64,000 bases of DNA from Gliomastix tumulicola (taxonomy: Eukaryota; Ascomycota; Sordariomycetes; Hypocreales; Bionectriaceae). The position numbers and the translations under genes were made by a program. The DNA lies in assembly GCA_001599755.1 (NCBI GenBank), contig BCHX01000003.1:3011289-3075288 (forward strand), written 5' to 3'. Shown here in pieces: positions 9,935 to 22,660 of this stretch (positions are counted from its first letter, which is position 1; each line of letters starts with the position of its first letter). Below the pieces are notes generated by a model. The model saw nothing but the letters and a program-made list of their open reading frames with translations. It was not told the DNA's origin and searched no databases.

Positions 9935-11699
9935 ATCGGCTCTTCGGATGGATGTGTATCAGGGTACAACTAAAAAAATTCACATTGATTAAGCTGGTCA
10001 GTGCGACCTTACGGTCTGGAGTTACAGGAAAGGGATGGTCTTGTTTTCATGGTCAGACGAATAAAATGACATTGGCATGCCTCCTTTCAGTATTCACCAA
10101 CAAATTGCCTGAATAGTATCGAGCCGACGCCAGTGGTGAACACGAGTAGAAATGATGTTACACACGACACAAGTCGAATTACCTTACCTACACGCCGGAA
10201 CCCAGAGTGTGCAGTGGGTGTGCATTCATATCTTACCCTAGAGTGGATGCCCGCTCAATTCAGTCTTCAGCTCACACAAAGTGTGTGCCAGCCCTGTAGG
10301 GCCATCTCGCACGGAGCAAATTCCACGCCAGGGGCTAACGAGTCGAGCAAGGTTTCAACCTTTTCCCCAAGCGGGCGTGCGATCTAAATCTTATTAGAAA
10401 CGGACAATACAGGTGAGATAGCAACGCTCGAGATGAGGTAATCGACAACCGTTCGTGCCACAGCGCCGTCGAAAGTCTACGAGGTATCGATTGGTTGTCA
10501 GCACGAAGCATGCCTAACTGAAAGCGCCGTCGAAGGTGGGTGGCGTCGAGATTTGTCGTCCGTAGCTGCAAGCAACACACCACCAACTCCCCCACACACA
10601 CACCCACGCAGCCCAGCATTTCCTTTAGGGAGTTGGGGAGGCGAACGGCGGCCGGACGATGCTCTTAAAGGCATGCTCAGCGCGGTGGTGCAATCGATTG
10701 GCGGCTTGGTAATCATGACCATATTTTCCCTCAGCCCTGTCCCACCAAGTGAGCAGCCAGAGGGCACCAATTGGTGTCCGGGTACTTGGGAAGTGGCCTC
10801 CGTCACGCCCAGGGGACACGTGACAGGGTGGGAGATTCGCCTCAGGTGATTGAGCCAGTTCAGGCCCAGGCCTTCCGAGGTGAGCGCACTTACCCCAGAC
10901 TTGTCACTCGGTTGTTGCGTTGATTGGATGGCCGGAGGCGAGGTGGGTATCATCGGCCAGTGATGGGCGGGCAATGACGCAGGGCGTTGAGACTGGCCTG
11001 ATGTATCTTGTACATGCGCACATCCGCAATATGCCGAGGGCTGTCGTGGGAGATTCTCAGAAACCACCCGTTTCCATTCTTTTCGTAAACAAAAAAAAGA
11101 AGCAGAAAATTCGAAAGACGATGGCCGCTCGTTCAGCGCGTTAGGTCTCACTTTGCGCCCAACCCGACTCGCATGCAAGGAGTAATATGCAGAGATATCG
11201 CTCGTGCGATGGCGTCGAGTCTAGGCCGTTGCGGTACATGCGACCTAAAACTTCGGCCTACCCCGCCAGGGATCAGTAGGCCTAGTACTCCCCTACTGGG
11301 AACTAAAATGCACCCTCAATAGGCTCGGCCCCAGCTGACAATTGACACTAACAGCAGAGGTACTTACACACACGGAGTACAGTAGCCGGGAGTAAATAGG
11401 TAGGCTGGGGCTGATTGGAGAGGGATAAGACCTGAAGGCCTAGCCCGTCCAGAACCTCGAGCCTCTCCCATCCTACCGCTCTGCCTCTTATCACAACATC
11501 GCTTCCCCTGTCTACAGAGCTGCGCGACGACGCCACAACACCCGAGACGGCCGAGGTACGCTCTACGACTGGCCTCGGGGGCCCTTATCACGCTTGAATT
11601 TCCCTCTCGTTCTCTGCTGCCGCCTCTCCTGCCGCCTCGGCTTGTCGTTTTCCCTTCTTCCTCCCGTATCTTCATCCTCTCCTGACCGACTCGCCTGGC
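9935..11699. other. Intergenic: L5 3' region and leader of the LRR gene
   Basis: No recognisable gene. Minus-strand open stretches here (for example 10498-11178) lack an ATG at their 5' end and have no family resemblance. A short (CA)n-like run lies near 10596-10606. From about 11,590 the sequence is CT-rich and reads as the 5' leader of the gene starting at 11700. Confidence 0.5.
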
Positions 11700-14600
11700 A
11701 TGGCGTCGACTATGGAGCAGGTCCATGGCGTCGATGTCAGCTGGATGACACAGGCCTCTCCGAAGGGTATTTGGTCCCGTGCTTGCACTTTGCCTGCTCA
11801 TTCAACCATTCTTCTAGAACCTGATATACTGACGTCTTTGCTTTATAGACAGGATAAACAAGAAACCTCCGTCGCCGACGATTCCGCAGCAGCAACAACA
11901 GGCCTCGAATACGCCCTCAAATCCAGCCAAGCCTCCGACATCGGCTGACAGGCAACCGGTCGGCACCCCCAATGGGACCTCGAACCCGGGCACGGCGACA
12001 AATGGCGCCCCAACCTCCAGGCGAAAGAGCCGCTCTGGCTCGGTAGACAAGCCGAACGCACAGCTGGGCACGTCCCCCCGTCGCAACTCGTGGTTCTCCA
12101 ACATCTCGGCCAAGTTCAGCCACAACTCAGCCCCGGCGCAGAGTCCAACGGCAGCCACGCATCAGCGGTCCGATGACGCCGAGGACGAGGAGCACGAAGA
12201 GGTAGCGGAGCTGCCTACGACGTCGCCTCCGAATCACTCCAGGATACCCCAGGTTGGCTCGAGGAACGCTGTTCTGCAGCCTGCCGCGAAACCGGAAGGG
12301 AATGGGCCCTACACGCCCGCGCCACCAAAGGGCAGCCAGAATGGATTCCTGGGCGTGTTCCGACGGCTGTCGTCTTCTCCTGGAAATGCGCTGGGCCCGG
12401 GCCATAGGTTAGGCCACGGCCTGGTTGAGCGCCGGGTGTTGAATGTGGACCAGAACAGGCAGCGCTGCCCTATATCGGAGCTTCACGATGCAAAGCTGAG
12501 GAAGGTCTCCTTCTGCGTCGATGTCGAGATTGCGCCGATGCCCAGGTACGCTGAAGACGAACCGGTCGCCAAGGCTCCTGTCGACACCGCACAGAAGAAG
12601 AAGCTCGCCGAGAAGAGCGAGGGCGAGGCTCTCAAGCACCCCAAGGCCGCCGAGGAAGAGAAGGAAGCCCACGGAACGCCTGGCGACGTCGCGCCTAGAG
12701 AGCCATCCAAGGAGGCGGAGCACACCGAGAAAGCTGTGACGGACGATGTCATCGATAATTCCACCCCTCTTCCGGACGCGGAGAAGGAGACATCAAAGAA
12801 GAAGGAAAAGAAGAAGAAGAGCGAGGAAGAGCGCAAGGCAAGGCGGGAAAAGAAGCGCAAACTTGCTGAAGCCAACGGTTCCATACCAATGGAGATCCGG
12901 TACGATAGTAGCGACTCGTCTACAGATCCTCCAACTGGCCCTGGAACGCCTAGGACGACAACCTACCCTACCATCAACCCTGTCAGGATATACCGGAGAT
13001 GCTGCCAGCTTCGCGAAACTCCGATTCTGAAGAAGATCACGGAGCAGTTGACCGATTCTGCAAATTCCTCCACGGTCACTGGCATGGTGAACAAACTTGA
13101 TCTGGCTGGCTACTACATGCAGACCCCAGACTTGCTTACGCTGGGCGACTACTTGGCGGTCGTTCCCGTGCGGGAGGTGATACTCGAAGACTGCAACCTC
13201 AACGATGAAAGTCTTCGGGTCGTGTTGGCTGGTCTCCTTGCGGCACGCCGCCCTGATCCGAAGAGACGGAAGCCGAAGCACGAGCTCGAGGACCAGGGTG
13301 GTGTGGTCGAGCGCCTGGTGCTCAAGAACAATAAGATTGGCCCTGATGGATGGCAGCATCTTGCCTTATTCGTCTATCTGTGTCGGTCCTTGAAGTACCT
13401 TGACGTCTCTCATATCCCCTTCCCTCGACCCGGTTCGGAGAAGCCCAAGGGTGGCAATGCCGCTCGTGCTACCGCAGAAATCTTCGCGACCGCTCTCGGC
13501 CAGCGTCCGGCGGGCTCGACTCTGGAGCTGATCAATCTCGGAGAAACCGAGCCGACGATGGGACAACTCGGTACTATCATCGATGGCATCATCCAGTGCG
13601 GTGTGAAGCGGCTGGGATTGGCGCACAACCACCTTGACGAGCAAGGAGTAGAGCACCTCACGAAGTACCTTGCTGCTGGTAAATGCGAGGGCCTTGACCT
13701 TGGCGGCAACGACTTGAGAGATCATATGGCAACTATCTTCTCGGCTGTCAAGGAGACTGATCCTCTGTGGGCCTTGAGTCTTTCTGGCTGCAACTTGAAG
13801 CCGGCGGCACTTTGCAAGATCATGCCAACATTGTCCAAGTTATCCAACTTTCGCTTCATTGATCTGTCGCACAACCACGACCTCTTCCAGTCAACCCCTA
13901 GTGCTGTGGGCTTGCTGAGAAGGTATGTATTCATTTGTCGACCTTATTTTGTAACGGAAACTGACATGCGTGTTATAGATATCTTCCCCAGATTGAGCCT
14001 CTCAAGCGGATTCATCTCCAGGATGTCGGTATGACATCTGAGCAGGCCATCGCTCTCGTCGAGATCCTCCCCGAGCTGCGCAATCTCGCACACATCAATC
14101 TTCTGGAGAATGCCGAGTTGATCGAGTTGGCGGATGCAAGGACCGAGGAGGCACAGGAAGAGGCTTGTGCACTGTACGCCTCCCTCATGGCCGCCACGAG
14201 GCTCTCAAAGAGCATTATCTGTGTCGACATTGAGGTTCCTAGTGAACAGTCCGGCGAGATTGTCAAGGCCATGGGCAAGCAGGTGGTGGCTTACACGCTA
14301 CGCAACATGGAGCGCATTCCCGACAACGATATCGGCGCTGCTATTGCGTCGGCGCTGAATGAGAGCCAGGTGGAGAAGGACGATTCCAAGGCGGCCGGAT
14401 ACCCCGATGTGCTTGCTCATCTGGTTGGTCACGATGTCTTGAATCGCAGTGACTCTGAAGAGGAGGAGGATGCCGCACCTGATGAAGATTACGTGATTGG
14501 TGGTACGGGTGTGGTCAAGGCCCTCACGTGCTGCTTGAAGAACCGGGGAGACGAGTCCCGACGGCAGTTTGGAGAGTTGGTTGGCGAGTTTGAAGACGGC

Positions 14601-15362
14601 GAGCCTGTTACGGAGTCGCGGCTCGCAACAGGTGGCAAGGCTAAAGATATGTCGAAGCATCTGCTGGCCGGTGCGCGTAAGATCCGTCATCGCATCCAGC
14701 CGGCGCTTCAGAAAGCTCGGTCTACGCCCTCTGACGAGCAGAATCTACGCAAGCTCATCTTCCTCGACGAGACTCTGCAGGGCATCATCAAGAGATTTGA
14801 GGATGAGTTCCCGGATACTCGAGAGGGTGCCGAGCCAGAGAGCCCGTCTACGGAATCCATCAAGACTCCTCTGGAGGAGCTCTATCCTACGCCCACGATC
14901 ACGGAGGACGCCGCGGCCAACGCCTCGGATGTGGACGACGACTCCAAGATCCACCCGCCCAAGCCTCTCTCACGCACCAGCTCCGTGCTCTCAAAGATGC
15001 TGGCCAAGGAAGAAGGACAGGCCCTCCGTATTGGGCATCAGCTCCGCTTTGGTTTTACGCAGGAGAATGCAGATCTACTCAGCGCAGATAACCTGGGCTC
15101 CGACCCGAAGCAAGTCAGCATGCTCCAGGACATGGCCGAGGATGTTGGCGGAGAGCTGCTCGAGATGGTCAAGCTGAAGGGACCTATACGGACGTTCAAG
15201 GAAGACCGCGAACTTGTCTTCCGGTGCCTGAGAGCCGCGGACCCCGAGGGCTGGGACAAGTTCGTCGAGTCTCAGCACAAGGCACGGGCCAACATCTCCC
15301 TCTCCTCGTCGAACGAGAAGAACGGTCATGTGGACGACAACGAGGTGGCCGTTTCGGACTGA
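11700..15362 (+). CDS. mhp1: Large leucine-rich-repeat protein, similar to fungal Mhp1-type cell wall biogenesis proteins
   Basis: Exons 11700-11766, 11849-13922 and 13979-15362 give 1,174 aa (junctions G|AC Asp and AG|A Arg). Order: a Ser/Pro/Gln-rich N-terminus with RRKSRSGS and SPRRNSWFS patches, the FLGVFRRLSSSPGNALGPGH segment, a Glu/Lys-rich stretch with KKKEKKKKSEEERKARREK (about 337-361), then LRRs of the ribonuclease-inhibitor kind (about 430-800; for example LVLKNNKIGPDGWQHLA, LELINLGE, KRLGLAHNHLDEQGVEHL, CEGLDLGGNDL). A disordered acidic C-terminus follows. Filamentous fungal orthologues are commonly labelled cell wall biogenesis protein Mhp1; yeast MHP1 is a microtubule-associated protein, and the link is weak. 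Probably a cytosolic scaffold. The structure is sure; the name is moderately sure. Confidence 0.8.
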
Positions 15363-17015
15363 GAGAGTCCATATTTTGTACTGATACACGGTGAGCAGCT
15401 GGCTTGAAAGGCCACTACGAAATTATGCATTGGATATAGATCGGGGGAATCTGGGCTGAACGTGCTGCTCTGCCCCCTTCTATGACGAGATACAAGGCCA
15501 GTCAAGTTTGCGTTTTCAAGTTTTGCTTCTCACACATATCCGCGCTCAGACACAGCGGCAAAGCGAATCGTTCTACATTTCTTCTTTATGTACTATATGA
15601 ATTTCAGGTTGGAGCAGAGTATGGATTACAAGGAGGGTTCCGGGGAGTTTCAAGCCTGTCTATAGCTTCAAACAGAGCCTCATCGCGACACGGATCGCCA
15701 CGAATGTCTTGCTGTTCATTCTCGCAGATATATGATGCAGAGAAAATGTACTACGAAAAGCAGTCTTCAGTGATAAGGAAGTGAAGGCGATCTTTGTCGT
15801 GTCTCGTGCGCAACGACCTTGCCTTGCCCTGCTATCCGAATACGGCAATGAGCGAAAGCGTACGACGATGATGATTGGCCGAGAGACTCAGTGGAGATTT
15901 GCACGTGAAAGGTCATGTGACCAAGATGACCCCCTTCTTTCCCGTCCCTTCTCAACGCGTCTCCACAAGCTCTGGAGACGACAGATTTGGTTATGAGCAG
16001 ACACGTGCAGTGATCAGTGACGACATAGCACGTCCCCCGGTGCAAAGCTGCCGCTATGATGCAACAATGATTGCGTGTGTGAGTGGCCTTCCGCCAATTC
16101 AAGGAAGGAGAAGGCGCCACCTGGAAAAACATGGGAAGTTGGCAATTGGCGTCAGCTCCGATGAGGGCGTGAGATGGAGAGAGCATTTGTCGCGTACTTT
16201 TGCAAATTTGCTGCAATCAGTTCATTCCAACCCCTGGACGACCGAGACGCGTAGATTGAATTTCACAGTTTTAGGGGACAGCCAGGGGGGGTTCAGGGGA
16301 GGGAGGGAACCTTTCTTGGAACGTGGAACATTGTACCTCGCCGCCGGATTGCGGTGAGGAGGTACTTGTACGGCTCCCTCGCGTGTGTGTGTGCTGGAAC
16401 CAGAGCATTGGATTGAGCGAAAGGGGGTACATGATCGATACTTGGGGATTGGGCCAAGGTTTGCTTGCGGCAAGATGTCATGCCAAGGTTCCCTCTTTTT
16501 ATTTTCTTTTTTTTTCTGCGTGAGAGCTAGCTGGCTGCTGCTGCTGCTGCTGCTGCCACCGTAAGAGCTTGCCGTAATTTCCAAAGGAACCCCCATTCCC
16601 ACCACTGTCGCCAGATTTCTGGATGGGATTGAGAGAGGTATTCTACCGAATTCTTGGGGATTGACACCGTCTCGGACTCACGTTACGTTCCGTCGCCGCC
16701 GCAAACAAATCCTGCCACGTCTCTCGTGGAACCCTTTCGTGTTCTGATTCTTTTTTTCCTCTCTCTCTCTCGTCTGCTTCTTCTCTTCCTAAGTCCTCCT
16801 TCTTGTTCCAACTCCGACCTGGACGCTAGTAGCCAAGCTGCCGTATCATTCCCGTAATTAAGTATCGGCGGTCCATCGGATCCATCCACCAACCGACCGA
16901 CCTGTCGACGACATTCTGCCTCCTCCTCACACGACCTCACCATCCCTCAACAATCCGTCGCTTTCCCTCCCCCCCCGATACGCAGCTCGCACCACCGCAA
17001 AAACCACACACAGCC
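15363..17015. other. Intergenic: LRR gene 3' region and pct1 promoter/leader
   Basis: No gene seen. A (GCT)n run lies at 16534-16556. A pyrimidine-rich block (about 16748-16803, with CTCTCTCTCTC) and an A/C-rich stretch just before the ATG at 17016 look like the pct1 core promoter and 5' UTR. Confidence 0.5.
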
Positions 17016-18661
17016 ATGTCGTCCCCGTCCGTGTCCACGTCCTCGCAGGGCAAGCGGAAGCGCCACGCGCCCTCGGGCCACGACGCAGAATCGGCGGCCC
17101 TGGACAGCATCCAGGCCTCGTCCCGCGACGCCTCAGGCGAGGAGGGCGACACGACGGCCCCCGAGACCGACGCCCGGCACCCGCATCCTAAGCGGCAGAG
17201 GGCCAATTCGGAGCGGACGGCGCACACCACCACCAACGGCAACGGCGACGGCGGCGCGGACCGCGCGCACGCGCTCGACCCGGGCGAGCCCAGCGACACC
17301 ACCGAGGCGAGCATCGACATCGAGGCGCGCGTGGGACGCAAGGGGCGCAAGGGGGCCAGCTCCGCTTCTGCTTCTGCTGCTGCTGCTGCTGCTGCGGCCG
17401 CTGCAACTGCTCTGGAGAACGGGGACGAGGAGATGGAGAAGATGCCGCCGCCGCCTGTGGGAAAGCTGGTCCATCCTGTTGGGTACAGGACCAACACGCC
17501 GCCCGTCGGCCGTCCTGTGCGGGTGTACGCCGACGGCGTGTTCGATATGTTCCATCTCGGGTTCGTATACTCCCCACCCCCCAATATTACTCACCACTGT
17601 GGTTGGTGATTTGCCGGCATCGTATGTACCGTACTGACCGTAGGGACCTAGTCACATGCGCCAGCTCGAGCAGGCCAAGAAGGCCTTCCCCGACACCACC
17701 CTCGTCGTCGGCGTCACGGGCGACCACGAGACGCACGCGCGCAAGGGCCTGACGGTCATGTCCGCCGCCGAGCGCTCCGAGACGGTCCGCCATTGCAAGT
17801 GGGTGGACGAGGTCATCGAGGACTGCCCCTGGATCGTCACGCCCGACTTCCTCGAGAAGCACAAGCTCGACTACGTCGCGCACGACGACCTGCCCTACGG
17901 CGCCGACGAGGGCGACGACATCTACGAGCCCATCAAGAAGGCTGGCAAGTTCCTCGTCACCCAGCGGACCGAGGGCGTCAGCACGACCGGCATCATCACC
18001 AGGTACGTTCCAGCTCGACTACCGTTCACTTACTAGGTCTTCAGCCTGGTTGTATGTAGCTAACTGACTAACTAACTTTCCTCTTTTCCTCCAGAATCGT
18101 CCGCGACTACGAAAAGTACCTCGCCCGCCAGTTCAAGCGCGGCACCTCGCGCCAGGAGCTCAACGTCAGCTGGCTCAAGAAGAACGAAATGGACCTCAAG
18201 CGCCACGTCCAGGAGCTGCGCGAGAACATCACCAACAACTGGACCTCGACCGGCCAGGAGCTCAGCCGCGAGCTCAGGCAGTTCTGGCCCGCCAGCCGGC
18301 CCCAGAGCCCCGCCCGCTTCAACAATAACAACAACAACGGCAGCTCCACGGCCGTCAACAGCCTCGACGTCGCGCGCTCACCCACGGGCACCATCGCCTC
18401 GGGCGTCGGCTCCAAGGAGTTCCTCTCGGGCTACGCTGTCGGTCTCGCCGGTGGCTTCAGATCATGGGTACGTTCCTGAGCCGTCTCCCGTGGCCCTCTA
18501 TGATCCGTCTACTAACTTGGACTTTCCAGATGACCAAGAACCGAAGGACCGTCAACGACAGCCGTCCCGTAAGCGACGACGACTCAGAGGAGAGCGATGA
18601 GAATGGCAAGGCCAAGTCCGCGACGCCAAACCTCCTCGCGCCAACCCCACGACGACCATAA
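17016..18661 (+). CDS. pct1: Choline-phosphate cytidylyltransferase (CTP:phosphocholine cytidylyltransferase)
   Basis: Exons 17016-17560, 17652-18002, 18095-18467 and 18530-18661 give 466 aa. It catalyses CTP + phosphocholine to CDP-choline, the rate-limiting Kennedy-pathway step. The disordered N-terminus (about 1-165) has Lys/Arg patches such as GKRKRH and PHPKRQR, possible nuclear signals, and a run of Ala. The catalytic domain has VYADGVFDMFHLGHMRQLEQ, with the HxGH motif at 180-183, and the RTEGVSTTGIITR signature from Arg287. The following segment (about 315-360), with NEMDLKRHVQELRENI, fits the membrane-sensing amphipathic region. A C-terminal segment is rich in Ser, Asp and Glu. Intron 1 splits the Gly codon of HxGH. 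The length is close to the fungal norm, slightly extended N-terminally. Confidence 0.95.
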
Positions 18662-19705
18662 AGCGCGGCCGTCTTCGTCTTATTCTTTCCACCGACAACC
18701 TTTCCCCCACAAACTCTCATCTAGAACGGACGGCTCAGGCATATTACAAAATGGAAAAACAACAGAAAGGAGCTCAACGGAAATTTGGACGGGAAGGACG
18801 GGGGCCATACACACACACACTGGCAGGTTCGGGAAAAGAGACCCAAAAAAACGACGGTGTCGTTGGGATGTTGATGCGATATACTTAGGCTTGGGATGCC
18901 AGTGAATTAATAATGCGGCGTTTAGCGGACAAATAGCTCAGGGTACCTTGGAACAGACAGTTCTTCTCAGTCTCCTCTCGTTGCCATGCATGCATGAGCC
19001 TTAGTCTCGTTGTCACGGTAAGGGAATACGTGGTGGTAACGGAGTGATGGCACTTCGCCGCGGAGTCACAAGCTGGATCTTCTTGGTACAGGACGCTCAA
19101 TCAAGACTAGGATGCCCGTATTTGGCTACTTGGAGCGCAATATTGGCCGTACTCGCGTCTAAGGTCTTCTCCTGGACGACTGCAAACTGCATACTCAACT
19201 CGGCGCGGGCCGACCCGAGCCCGCGTAACGTTCGACCTCCTCCTCCAGATCCTCCGACCCTCAAAACAGCTGGCTATTGATTCTTTTTGGGAAACTGAAA
19301 ACCCCAGGAGGGAAAACCGATTGCCCTGGGCTCATAGGAGGACTGGAAGACGGCAAATCTGCAGCGGTGAGTCGAGATGCAGGCAACTTTCCAGCCCCGT
19401 AGTCTGCCGCTGCCTCTGACTGCTTACCTGTGGATGCATTGTGCACAGCTGAGCTGAGCAGAAGAAAAGACGGCCAAAAAGGGCCTTAGTATGGGAGGGA
19501 ACAAAGCGATGGACGTGTGTCTCCGTAGTCCCCCCGAGCCTTATCGCAGACAACACAAGCGGCCTATAGGATGCGACCCATTCATGCCCCCTTCAGGAGT
19601 GCACAAGTAAGGCCTGCCAATGAATGATGATATCTGGGGAAGAAATCTGCCTAACCGGCTCGTGAAAACACGATGTGATCGACAAAAGTTCCTAAATTTT
19701 GGCCC

Positions 19706-19733
19706 GACGCTCTGACGCTCTGACGCTCTGACG
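19706..19733. repeat. 8-bp tandem repeat (GACGCTCT)3
   Basis: Three exact copies of GACGCTCT plus a partial GACG. It lies in the gene-poor region with no overlapping feature. Confidence 0.85.
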
Positions 19734-22001
19734 AGAGACACCAAGGCTCGGCCACTGCGTGTAAGGCTCGGGTTAGTTTTCCGGCGACGATCAGGTCTCG
19801 GAGGCGCCCAATTCTAGACAGCAAACTAAGGGCATTCCTATCTGCCTAGCTCGATCTGACAAGCTGAATCGGCAAGCGGCTGCTGTTTTTTCGTCATCTT
19901 ATCCTGCTCTGCCGACTGGTAAGCATGGCGTAGTAGTCTGTGCGGCATGAGTACGAAGAAAGGCCTGGATCTGGCCATACGCGCAAGGATTCCAGAGGGG
20001 CGCCTCAGCCATGCATCCCGCTCCTCGTCATTAACCCACGCAGCAGGAGCATCCCGTGAGGCTGCTGAACGTCACGGACACCACTAGGACGTCTAGACCT
20101 TGGTCTTCCCGCTGATGATCGTCCTGAGCGAGTGAAATAGGAGACGAATTCCCTGTTCGGTAAGCCTTGGTTGGCTGGTGGCATATGGAATGTGCACCAG
20201 TGACCGACGGACGGCACGCCCACCACACCTCCTGTCTGCGGCTGGGGCGCGTTCCGGGCGTAAAGAGCGAGCTGACCGCCGTATAACGTTGCCAGGTCTT
20301 GGTCCCGGTAATGGAGGAGCAAGATTAGCCCCCAAGCCTTGCCACGCATGCATACATATGTATATGTACTCTGATGGCACGTGTATGCTGGTAAAGGAGG
20401 GGGTGTATCCGCACATCCGCATCCTAAGCGCCCGCGTCGGGTGGTGTCCAAGACCGAGTTGATTGAGGTCACTCGATTGGTCTGGCTCTCGTCAAGCCGG
20501 GAGCAGAGTCGAGACTAGGGGGACGGAGACGGAGACGGAGGGGAGGGGAGTGTGTAGCGACGGACGAAGCTGACGACATCACCAGGATGCCTGCCAATGC
20601 CTCTCAACTGAGCCTTCCACGGTAGTCATCGAAGAGTTACACCCGTGCCGGGCTTTGTGGGATCCAAGACATGAGGCTCGGTGAGACTAAGAGCAGCCCA
20701 AGTAGCACACGCTCCGGAGGAGGGTGTGTGTAGGGCAAGGACCAACCTCCCCGTGTTGCACGGGCCATTTGTTTCGACTCGGCTAGGAGGGCATGCATGA
20801 GGGCATGCATGCTTAGTCCGTGCGAGCCGTGATTCGAAAGACGGAGCAATGCAGCGTGTGGTTGCAGTGCATCCGCCCCCTCCTCTGATGACCTCTCCTG
20901 CGGGCTGAATCTCACAGTGTATGCAGTAACTTCCACGTGCCGAAGCAGATTCCAATGACCAGCCTCTCCCATCGCAGGCCGTGGTGAGCTGGTGACCCCG
21001 ACACCGAGACGGCGTTCCAGGATTGACCTCCTGTTGCAACCGCAAGTGTGACGTGGCTGTTGGCCACAATCGGACTGGCATGAGCTCTTGCGGGTAACGA
21101 GCGGCGAGGATCATGGCTATTCCAGATTAAGCGTTCCATTCCAATTGCCAGCTCAGGGCGCGATGCCAGTCTCGGTCTCATCGTTGATGCGTCCTCGAAG
21201 GCTCCGCGCATCAACGGGTGGCGACTGGCAAAATCCAACGAGATTTTATTAGAGCACAGTTCAACAAAATGACAAGACAGCATGAAGGTGGGTCTGCTGC
21301 GAAAATAAGTCAAGTTCCGCTTCTTTTCAACAAGCCTTGCTGCTTGCTTGCATCAACCTTGACCCCGGTGATCGGAGAACATGGCCTGCTTCTCTGCATA
21401 GCCCTGACCCCTCTCTTCGTCTGGAGGAACGATGGGGTTGGCGACACTTTGCGGAGCTGTTCGGCCTTTTGAAACCGCGCAGCGAGGACTGAGGGCTGCG
21501 AATGCGGTGATGTGACCTATCCCACACGGGCGGCGTGCCGGCGAATGTCCCTGCATCTCGCGGGACCGACCGGGACTGTGGGAGGTTGACGAGAGCAGGG
21601 CTTGAAGGATTGCATGCTGCGGCAGTACCAAGGACGTGCCGTGTGCATCGCCTCAAGCTCTCGCGGTCAAAGAAGGCGTCGACGCGGAACAGAACGAAGC
21701 AGCTGCATTTCGCGCTGATCGGAGCACGAGCGGCCGCTGATTTCCCAAGTCCGCAGGTCATGTCTCGGTGGCTTTTGGCTGAGCCCGTTCAAGTCAAAGT
21801 CGAGGCAGTTCCCTAGGGAGGTACCTGGTAGCTTGGCCCGGAAGTTGGGGAAAGCGCAAGCCTTCCTCGACTTCCCCTCCTTCCTGCATCTGCGTCTCGC
21901 TTCCCCGTCAATTTCACTTCTCCGAGTTTGGAAGAAGGTGCGGCCATCGCATTCGGAATTGCCTGCACATTGCGCACATGATGTGAGGCTTGTTGGCGAG
22001 A

Positions 22002-22039
22002 GCCATCTTGCCATTTCGCCATCTCGCCATCTTGCCATC
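22002..22039. repeat. 8-bp degenerate tandem repeat (GCCATCTT-like, about 4.7 copies)
   Basis: Units read GCCATCTT, GCCATTTC, GCCATCTC, GCCATCTT and GCCATC. Only the last two or three positions of the unit vary. Confidence 0.8.
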
Positions 22040-22126
22040 ACAGGCTTGACTTGAACCCACAGAGCAGGTACGAAGTGAGGGGCAGCCAAGTTAACCAACC
22101 TTGGCTCCGTCCCTTACCCTGGATCC

Positions 22127-22215
22127 CTGCACCTTGCAACTTGCTTCCTGGCTCCCTGACCTTGCTCCTCGACCTGCCACCTTGCTCCTGGCACCTCGCA
22201 ACCTTGCACCTTGCT
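22127..22215. repeat. Degenerate CCTTGC(A/T) repeat block
   Basis: A strand-biased C/T-rich block in which CACCTTGC, ACCTTGCTCCT and GCACCTCGCA recur about eight times with irregular spacing. It ends at an AGCCCTAA (22216-22223). It looks like a decayed minisatellite. Confidence 0.65.
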
Positions 22216-22636
22216 AGCCCTAAGGATTCCATCTCGGAATCACTCGCCCAACCTCAGTGTGAACTGTGCCGCCCACCGACATTGCCATCGCCCGCAGCCG
22301 ACAAGGATGTCGCTCACTTGATGTGCCAACAAGAGGGGGGTATTTCGTGGATGTGGCGCCATTCACAAGACCGTCAGTTGGCAAGCCACTGATGGTCTGG
22401 CCCCTCAGCCCTGCATGATCATCAAGGAACCTGCTGTTTAACACCAGCCATTGCCGCCATCGCGATATTGCTATGCCGCTTTCGTACTAACGACTTGACG
22501 ACGTCTCCCTCGAGATCCGCGACGGCTGCATGGATCAGCTCGACATCCAGCACGAAGCGGAAAACTACGACCAGGGGTGGTACGACTCTTACTCTCGACC
22601 ATAGCCCGAGTCCCGGAGGCATGCACCATTCTCCAA

Positions 22637-22660
22637 AGACAAGACAAGACAAGACAAGAC
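22637..22660. repeat. (AAGAC)n pentanucleotide microsatellite
   Basis: About five consecutive AAGAC units in the gene-poor region. Confidence 0.8.

Noticed and set aside
10498..11178. 226-codon minus-strand frame
   Set aside because: It begins with TTG rather than ATG and resembles no family.
22460..22610. Plus-strand stretch reading VSLEIRDGCMDQLDIQ
   Set aside because: It looked exon-like, but no matching upstream exon or family was found and frames on either side are closed.
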